In this document: positions 45,401 to 46,902 of the stretch, in pieces
Position numbering within the stretch: position 1 is the stretch's first letter
Layout: every line of letters begins with the position of its first letter
Assembly (NCBI GenBank): GCA_017479885.1
Contig: JAFVBR010000040.1
Location: 1 to 46,902 of the forward strand
Source of the DNA: Paludibacteraceae bacterium
Lineage (GTDB): Bacteria > Bacteroidota > Bacteroidia > Bacteroidales > Paludibacteraceae
Length of the DNA stretch: 46,902 bases
Direction of reading: 5' to 3'
Notes under the pieces: model-generated
Database searches by the model: none
Told to the model about the DNA's origin: nothing
Seen by the model: the letters and a program-made list of their open reading frames with translations, nothing else
Position numbers and translations under genes: made by a program

Positions 45401-46022
45401 CTGCGGCTGAGAAGGTGACAGTAGGTTCAGAACACTCAGGTTCAAGGGTGATAGTCACTTCGTCAATACGTAAGGTTGTATTTCCTCCATAATTACTTCC
45501 GCTATTTAACGTGTTTGTTGATGTATCAAATTTAACACGTTTATATATGGCAAATGCTTTAGTCCCTTCTGTTGGAGTTATCTCATAATAGTGTGCATCA
45601 CAAACATTAGTTTGTACATACCCATTAAAAGAAACATCACTGTAACCAATGGCCGAAGTTGGAAACGAAATATCATCCCAAAAAATTACAGGTTGTGAAG
45701 ATGTTCCACTGGAAGAATTTGTTGAGCCATGAATTACTATCTTACTTATTACTCCTTCCCCTGAAGCAACAGTAAATGCTATTCTTTTAGTATTTTCAGT
45801 CCACGTCGCATCTGCAGCATTGCTAATCTGAATTAGTGGAACGTTAGATGAAGTACAAATTTTAGAATTACTTGTACTTGTAGGGCCCAAAGGTGTGACT
45901 TTACTTTTTGCTGTGCCTGCAGCTATTTCCGCAGCACTAAAAGTAACATCTGTTGATGCCCACGCAGTGGCAAAGCCGACAAGCAGCATCAGCCAGAGCG
46001 CAAAGAGTTTTTGTTTTTTCAT
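30438..46022 (-). CDS. Giant secreted modular repeat protein (5194 residues), putative adhesin
   Basis: A signal peptide (FALWLMLLVGFATAWAS) is followed by a beta-sandwich and Ig-like domains (to residue about 360). Then come InlB-like and divergent InlB repeats, a CBM26-like module (about 1155-1250; LWAWNSQGNILEEAWPGKQL), beta-sandwich repeats, Big2-type domains (WSSDAPAVATVSDAGLVTAV), and a paired module with RYLGIYNSQDVRCYT and RYLGVYNAQDFRCYT. OB-fold-like domains (VVGGYVNNIS; TYVTDGTAIIMLYDN) precede about 24 InlB-type B repeats of 61-75 residues (from about residue 3360; YTFKAWTPEVSAV type). The tail (IYIYGASGQLVGYTTGD, then LQKGVFLLSNGNW) resembles a type IX sorting domain. The frame is uninterrupted over 15.6 kb. 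A role in surface adhesion or glycan binding is inferred. No consensus promoter is evident in the 95 bp upstream. Confidence 0.9.
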   Translation of the reverse strand: MKKQKLFALWLMLLVGFATAWASTDVTFSAAEIAAGTAKSKVTPLGPTSTSNSKICTSSNVPLIQISNAADATWTENTKRIAFTVASGEGVISKIVIHGSTNSSSGTSSQPVIFWDDISFPTSAIGYSDVSFNGYVQTNVCDAHYYEITPTEGTKAFAIYKRVKFDTSTNTLNSGSNYGGNTTLRIDEVTITLEPECSEPTVTFSAAETAYVGDEVALSFTSTNENAVTYTIKKGDAVTTDASIDAGKFTATAAGTYTVTATQAADETNGICAVEKTITIIVSEATPVTAATISANVTSPVSQGTSVTLTATAANATEYEWYVDGVKIEGADEDTYTFTASIKGTYEYVVKARNDFNKEGDTPTWVPSEAFTLKVNAAAQTIFYWKSDGTKTTDAVINATGGTVALKTTDTSKSWSTEGLTYVTTVPDDMKGSGIKSGGNALYLEISTDVTIEEGDTIYVSGYGTWDFGTTQGTEDIISDLNTNATAKGSANIGYAIVPANISVNKLYVRRGTSSSYTIGAIKVVRPAEKDILSTVVTLKGVSVDGTVLSAEDLATLQADKTLAVAASATAPEVVFTQNTLITYEDNTTKSTDKNIKVTAEEVSGKWQAQAEIDGVTYTITADKLSSWTVTYYDGATELGTETVAAGTAPQNYANYQTRAHCTFDGWYTDSDLAEANKVADMTALIITANTPLYGKWTAKYAESINIEQWILDNGSGTKEKKVFEQTAAFKEVLTTKGYEYADLNELDSLAAEKVFQNEAFLGLKTKMATAYIELLLKNGSTLNAKFGNIPSGVNVKIGSADVVKHTDSLYTYTATEDVVIRLACPDKSTLVFKQLMIDEPIAVVRPYVVTIAETTGGTVVADIQKAAKGETITLTATPESSDYHLQTLKVTYLNEKNEEKVVTIAAGNTFTMPAYPVTVKALFAQDYFVALSAYQSGSNWQPTNAMTLGEDGKYTATIEGLNIAQASGLQYKIVLDDEWYSDPENIGNNFTMSVDEDGLYTVVITADPTKINTTDKTITTTATPTKTGDYVAPIYIIAGAPTEATAANVTANAPTWTYSENLAAQTMTLADDGLSASVTLAGIVITDATTIEFKTVVEEYGSAAAWKGNPDDSDNNYSVILPEAGTYNITFRYWLASTFTESFVEKTDCGTYNITFRKPDAWENVYLWAWNSQGNILEEAWPGKQLTATDGEYLVTLTTCYSGTGILFNNGSTGQTGNITVGNADENYALVDGNCYQYAGAYNEYDGKTYYEVKKCGITYCDFATGHQGNAEFGDANGRILLTVAKVDDSSIRVKVAPNNTGTVIDFMTVILNGVGKDQGTVGAGEIEGIVDYTGLASLDNLTLTVNWHTTSMATDPNGRWDTGNISIAETELCATVPAHTWFAITGVDTEDGTVTADKLTAQAGTTVTLTVTPAAGKELETIMVNDGAVELTTVTAGTTYTFVMPEGAATVTATFKTAADLTVYDVTITQPEHGTVAADPMSGIIGTTVTLTATPADDYELDYFTVDGAKIDGNTTTMTADGITVSAVFKAVKKYCEELVYHAFNSAETGSEIYLTITNNGADGIDVIVADASENPKGINWIQVESPLGNKSVGDGNGDALAEAKITYEYGANTTFTINNLLWHKVDMAGNRMVSNISIPVTLACPTTPTIELGKITLTLEEGETETLTATVKNVDSYTIDWSSDAPAVATVSDAGLVTAVAAGTANITAKITVEGTDYTATCAVTVTEPVVLTPVTFYGAAEFTTTGGVCGGNELIALYSITRNADKTLTIAVEASGDLCNGAPQIKFADGDFIRMTDVVALRSATYTTTETFTEGATVNMNILLAYAEGSKDIAVAYEVGSSNTRLAYYFIETQQTGEGELMVNTYAQTDAEVEVLYEAATGYEFGGLKVLDADNNDISNDVTLIDDENGSAEFLMPAENVTISAVFNQLFTVTTTYNSEQGLVIATPESAVEGKTVKVEYVAETGYELDEITTNVAGLTLTAVEGEDAYTFLMPAENVTVTVTFKATAPAETTVDCDFYKSTTLANIAATDEVIIVWEKGSAYYGITTNNGTGSAPAAIALTVTNGYINTDNANILWNIASDEGSYTIYPNGTTESWLYCTNTNNGVRVGTNANKAFEIKDDYLYNTATSRYLGIYNSQDVRCYTSINSNITGQALSFYTKAACYAITHVAENGTINVEDAAPAGYRVEVSVTPATGYQLKAGTLAVKRTTTGAAIEVTDGKFTMPEGAVTITAEFEELPKYAVSIAEMTNGAVTADPMTDVAEGTTVTLTVSPATHYQLKANTLAVKDASENTVTCETVEGQTNQYTFLMPASAVTVSAEFEAIAVQSVSLTGVGTALSLSTDDATYQFEVVVAPADALNPAVEWTSSVPAVATIDQTGLMTIVGEGQTVITVASQENSELKAECTVTVSSTAIAVETIILDKDYIYLDVNGTTTIEVIYTPSDATDKTVTWSGLDEVVSIDAEGNITALKTGEITATATTANGKTAQVTIVVGAPVADGYVLTDIDDIAEGQEFVIAITRGGTNAGTYAMPNDASAAPAATAVTVVDNTIAAPVAANLLWNVVKDATNGYMFTPNGDATKWLVMTDTNNGVRINTGDTKYFTFEDDANGNPYLKAATMARYLGVYNAQDFRCYTATNATNIKDQVLGFYAKASDPNAGGLTAEPASVDFGTQLYTGTALTGSEELTITAENLRTAITAEITGEGASVFSNTEVAGGKLTVSYNASVAGTYNATLTLTAKDKKNLTVTTTVALSLEVKELTPATGVVMETSDLVLEMYKNTYPTLSATLDPTTATDEITWSSQDETIVKINAQTGVITEVLKEGTTTITARANETAFATRNVIVRTTVLKPSEAVALTTDLANKATVADGKYVVGGYVNNISSNLFWLSDDCEAIKTFEVYGVTVTEDVVVGAYVEAIGEIYKYNASTIEFNGAEYAVKEKKYAVTFDITNAGADGNTVSVAGGATELTACQDAQLAVAYASDDYDLQSLAITDAAGNEITYDAEYNFTMPASAITVTAVFVNVPKYDITITTGIEHGTVTANKQKAGAGSEVTLTVTPAEGYILNTLTVTKTAGGEAVEVADNTFTMPAEAVTVNATFRIYTLRDFVNGKPETATAIGTEVQVIAQSSNYQTTYVTDGTAIIMLYDNGNTYISSAYAEGTKLTGIIGTYKTHRNRIELVPTAIPVAGEASALPAATMLTEKPETVTEAQYVQLTEQAVTINGGKYYVFGDLQLYNTLAELNSLKQVEYSFRAILDVDNTSFELFPFGEFTQKQYTITVADGILNGAVSAEPQTAGEGDEVTLTITPADDCYQLKTLSVKNGENDVTVTDGKFMMPRGNVSVSAEFEKRFYIVTFLNEGGEEVEGLKLTNVECGTTITVPDGPAKAATAQYTYTFDGWKNGSETLTAETIINADATYTATYSSTVNKYDITFVLDNGEADVVENADYGTKVSDIKPADPEKTGYTFTGWSPDIDEATEVVAAATYTAQYTINSYTITYKVAGEEDVVKTYNYNAEVTKYTPAEKTGYTFSGWDAEEPATMPAENLTFTGTYTVNSYTITYKVDGEQYGEVETYNYGASVTARTTPEKEGYTFSGWVETIPATMPAENLVITGTFTINKYTVTFVLDNGAENVVKAEQPYGTLVNDIKPADPEKAATAEYTYTFTGWEPAITAETKVTDDVTYTAQYSSTVNQYTASFKVDDEAYGEAQTADYGTVITKPATDPTKASDETYNYYFAGWAVEGTDEAVTFDENLKLRADVTLVALFNKVEWYTISFVDRDGNNIIEVQKLEKDAAVTVPTEVQTVTTDAKIYTWKGIWDKDVVATAQANVTYTALYDETPHMYDITWNDKDGNFVETTQVAWGETPAHAAIVPENTAEYTYTFTGWTPEVVAVSGNATYQAVVTAEKNSYTITWLNDDDSQIDQSTVEYGVVPTHADAVKAATAEYTYTFAGWTPEVVAVTGEATYKATFTSTKNTYTVTWVNEGGAELKKDENVEYGAMPAYTGETPTKAATAQYTYTFKAWTPEVSAVTGDVTYTATYTETVNKYAVRFLNDNGTELQKTEVEYGTMPAYTGATPTKEQDAQYTYEFDKWTPELAEVTGEATYTATYTSTVRKYTITFLNYNDAVLSSEEYEYGATPVEPAATRTGDDQYSYNFTGWDNDVVAVSGPATYKAQFERVVNKYTINFVNYDNTPLASYEVEYGATPNYQGATPQREKNGEYSYTFQGWEPEIVAVDGPATYKATFKGVTNAYTITFRDEDETLIDEVLVEYGEMPSTTKVPTKEGNAQYSYEFAGWTPELEAVTGEATYHATYNKVVNKYVILFVNEDGTELQRETLEYGATPEYKGATPEKAQDAQYTYTFSAWSPGISTVTKDKTYTATFDKAAKVKYNIEISNSGNGTVSVAEENVAWGEEVAVTVTPADDCLELTSLVVKQGENTVAVTDGKFTMPVGDVTITAEFAVKKYTVIFKDYDGRVISTLTGESAVECGTMPTIPADPTRQGDKQYSYTFKAWAPAVVNATADAEYIATYDQTINKYNVTFYVDDVQYGDVQSVEYGSAATTPVAPEKTGYTFTGWDKTFNEITDNLDVNAKFTINKYNLVYTVDGEEYKKYEVEYNAAITAEAAPEKTGYTFSGWSEVPTTMPANDVTITGTFTINKYNLVYMVDGEEYKKYEVEYNAAITAEAEPVKTGYTFSGWSEVPTTMPANDVTITGTFTINKYNLVYMVDGEEYKKYEVEYNAAITAEAAPEKTGYTFSGWSEVPTTMPANDVTITGTFTINKYNLVYTVDGEEYKKYEVEYNAAITAEAEPVKTGYTFSGWSEVPTTMPANDVTITGTFTINKYTVTWVNEGGAELEKDENVEYGATPEYNGETPQKAATAQYTYTFKAWTPEISAVTGDVTYTATYTETTNKYTVIFRNEDGTELQKTDVEYGVMPEYTGATPQKDADNTYTYTFKAWTPAVVEVTEATTYTATYDATYIEYTVTFVNEDETVISSEKYHYGESVVVPADPTKPATAEYTYTFTGWTPAVVATVAGNATYNATFSEVKNKYTLTLEVNDEDMGKILGAETGEYEYGTELTITATANTGYKFTGWSDDDTAAAERTITITENMTLTANFVKDTGTRLEDINDNDAVYENGMIRNLSGKTIYIYGASGQLVGYTTGDVDFNRLQKGVFLLSNGNWTVRVMIP
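31493..32227 (-). repeat. Four near-identical 183-bp tandem repeats in the giant gene
   Basis: The period is exactly 183 bp (61 codons), measured by the recurring ACCGTCAACC at 31641, 31824, 32007 and 32190. Each unit encodes INKYNLVY(T/M)VDGEEYKK onward to VPTTMPANDVTITGTFT. Codons near the middle alternate between AAPEKTG and AEPVKTG in copies 1-4, a two-unit higher-order pattern. Confidence 0.95.
42280..42560 (-). other. CBM26-like starch-binding module within the giant protein
   Basis: The segment VYLWAWNSQGNILEEAWPGK, then GTGILFNNGSTGQTGNITV, matches the W-N-x-G, AWPG, (I/L)FNNG and Q-T signature positions of CBM25/26 starch-binding modules. Such modules bind alpha-glucans. The assignment is by motif only. 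Confidence 0.55.
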
Positions 46023-46117
46023 GTTGTTTGTTGTTTTAAGTTTATATTATGTTAGTTATTATTCCTATTTTTCCGTGTGCTGTGCACATTGAGGCAATCG
46101 GGACCATTGGTTATATA
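46023..46117. other. Upstream region of the giant gene
   Basis: 95 bp of A/T-rich leader (minus strand: A-rich with AACAACAAACAAC before the ATG). No TAnnTTTG box was found on the minus strand. TGTGCACA (46086-46093 region) is a small palindrome. The source of transcription is unclear. Confidence 0.3.
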
Positions 46118-46504
46118 TCATTCGTCACCATTCAATTCAGGGTCTATCATCTGGTCTATACGCTGACTGCCTACTTCTGCCAGCCATTGTTTTAACGGCT
46201 CCGCCTTCTTCGAAGGGACTGTCTGAATGATACGGAGAATGCCCTCAAGGTCAGCGGCTTGCGCCTTCCTTCGCTTCCCATCGGGAGCTATCATTTCAAC
46301 AGGGGTACAAATTGTACCCCACTTGAGATACAACTCCGGATCTCGCGAGCGCATACGCTTGATATATTACTTAGCATCCACACTATCAGTCAATACTTGT
46401 ACAACATCCACAACGGAGAAGTAGTACTTTTCTTCTTCAGCATTCCATGCAACACGTACTCGTCTGCCTTCAAAAAGTTGTATCGCTAAATTATCGTTCA
46501 TCAT
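46118..46504 (-). pseudogene. BRO-N (phage antirepressor-like) gene broken by an in-frame TAA
   Basis: The minus frame from ATG 46504 reads MMNDNLAIQLFEGRRVRVAW, then YYFSVVDVVQVLTDSVDAK, a TAA at 46369-46367, then YIKRMRSRDPELYLKWGTIC and ILRIIQTVPSKKAEPLKQWL, LAEVGSQRIDQMIDPELN, stop at 46118. The two halves join in the same frame into a normal BRO-N domain (SVxxxxYIKRMRSRDPEL). One base change, for example CAA to TAA, explains the break. The C-terminal region that usually follows DPEL in this family is also missing, so the gene seems truncated too. A 78-residue product from ATG 46354 is possible but would lack the start of the domain. Confidence 0.75.
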
Positions 46505-46683
46505 ATCAACTCTACAAAACACAAAGGGCAAAAACCGAAGTCTCGGTCTTTGTCCTTATTATACACGCGTGCGCACGTAAAGATTGCAGTGACATAAAGC
46601 CACTCACAGGTCCATGTGGGTTGCATGTGTTTCATTTCCGGTATATTTTCAGGTTCAGTTGCGCGCGTTACCCAAATATCCAC
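46501..46683 (-). CDS. Small ORF overlapping the BRO-N start
   Basis: 60 codons from a GTG at 46683 (first internal ATG at 46635). The C-terminal part has CARVYNKDKDRDFGFCPLCF, with a CxxC pair. Its TGA overlaps the first ATG of the BRO-N frame (ATGATG), suggesting coupling, and a TATCTTTG box lies about 40 bp upstream. It is not a recognised family. It may be a remnant of the same mobile element, or chance. Confidence 0.3.
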   Translation of the reverse strand: MDIWVTRATEPENIPEMKHMQPTWTCEWLYVTAIFTCARVYNKDKDRDFGFCPLCFVELI

Positions 46684-46719
46684 TCCAGTATTGATGAGTG
46701 CAACACTCTATTACGAGTG

Positions 46720-46727
46720 CAAAGATA
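46720..46727 (-). promoter_or_regulatory. Promoter -7 box upstream of the small ORF and BRO-N pseudogene
   Basis: TATCTTTG on the minus strand (46727-46720). A good -33 TTTG is not present at 20 nt spacing. Predicted start near 46713. Confidence 0.5.
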
Positions 46728-46765
46728 CTGCGAAAACCGGAAATCAATAAGTATAAAATGAGGCG

Positions 46766-46787
46766 TAAGTATCATTTTGCAGGCTGA
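46766..46787. repeat. 22-bp direct repeat, copy 1
   Basis: TAAGTATCATTTTGCAGGCT plus GA, repeated at 46870-46891 with one mismatch. The first copy is preceded by AAAATGA, making an AAAATGA/TCATTTT inverted repeat. Confidence 0.75.
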
Positions 46788-46869
46788 GATATAGTCTCAA
46801 GCCCGATAAATGCAGGGGTTAGCGAGGTTTCAAACGTTTTAGGCATAAAATTTACTTTCAAAAGTGCTC

Positions 46870-46891
46870 TAAGTAGCATTTTGCAGGCTGA
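46870..46891. repeat. 22-bp direct repeat, copy 2
   Basis: See 46766-46787: 21 of 22 bases are identical, 104 bp apart. The sequence between the copies and to the window end holds no recognisable gene. Confidence 0.75.
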
Positions 46892-46902
46892 TTTTTCATC
46901 GG

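Noticed and set aside
46741-46902. Insertion sequence end
   Set aside because: Direct repeats are present, but there is no transposase frame or recognised terminal inverted repeat within the window.

Overview
This window looks like a chromosomal contig from a Bacteroidales bacterium, probably Prevotellaceae- or Bacteroidaceae-like. Supporting evidence: many starts are preceded by the Bacteroidetes-type promoter (-33 TTTG, -7 TAnnTTTG), with a 20-nt spacer wherever both boxes are recognisable. Other evidence is a type B L31 protein, a BACON-like lipoprotein, a fused two-subunit NfnA/GltD-like flavoprotein, TonB-dependent receptors, and C-terminal tails resembling type IX secretion signals. The species cannot be named from the sequence alone.

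Layout. 1-126 is the 3' end of an unknown gene. 156-1702 is the rpsF-rpsR-rplI-rpmE2 ribosomal operon with its own promoter and a strong terminator. 1715-2237 is a promoter followed by about 480 nt without a gene. It is full of hairpins and ends in a terminator-like stem, and is the best candidate here for an undescribed structured RNA or very long leader. It leads into an envelope gene cluster (2290-8078): a possible 22-codon leader peptide, a polytopic membrane protein, an LPP20-like lipoprotein, a DUF5683-like protein, and two surface lipoproteins with near-identical C-terminal domains. tcdA (minus) and the Nfn-like fusion (plus) diverge from one promoter region. A minus-strand operon runs rsmF-like, a TPR-like secreted protein, then an AsmA/DUF748 protein (16256 to 11556). 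tRNA-Leu(TAA) lies upstream of it at 16597-16682, with a terminator, a 32-bp perfect palindrome and a partial copy of the tRNA 3' end. A second minus-strand block runs DUF5063, 3'-5' exonuclease, rlmI-like, pcrA, then a TonB receptor with its own promoter and an operator-like palindrome, then a secreted HMA metal-binding protein. On the plus strand follow a GH53 galactanase, a BtuB-like receptor, a BtuG-like beta-propeller lipoprotein and aroB.

The right third is one minus-strand gene of 5194 codons (30438-46022). It encodes a secreted modular protein with Ig-like/Big2 domains, OB-fold-like domains, a probable starch-binding CBM26-like module, about 24 tandem InlB-type B repeats (four of them an almost identical 183-bp tandem array), and a type IX-like tail. 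Upstream of it is a broken BRO-N (phage antirepressor-like) gene with one in-frame TAA.

A recurrent theme is short tandem arrays with 7-bp or 11-bp units. They lie next to start codons (pcrA, TonB receptor), between divergent promoters (11 bp x 8), and in frame inside the Nfn-like fusion exactly at its domain boundaries.
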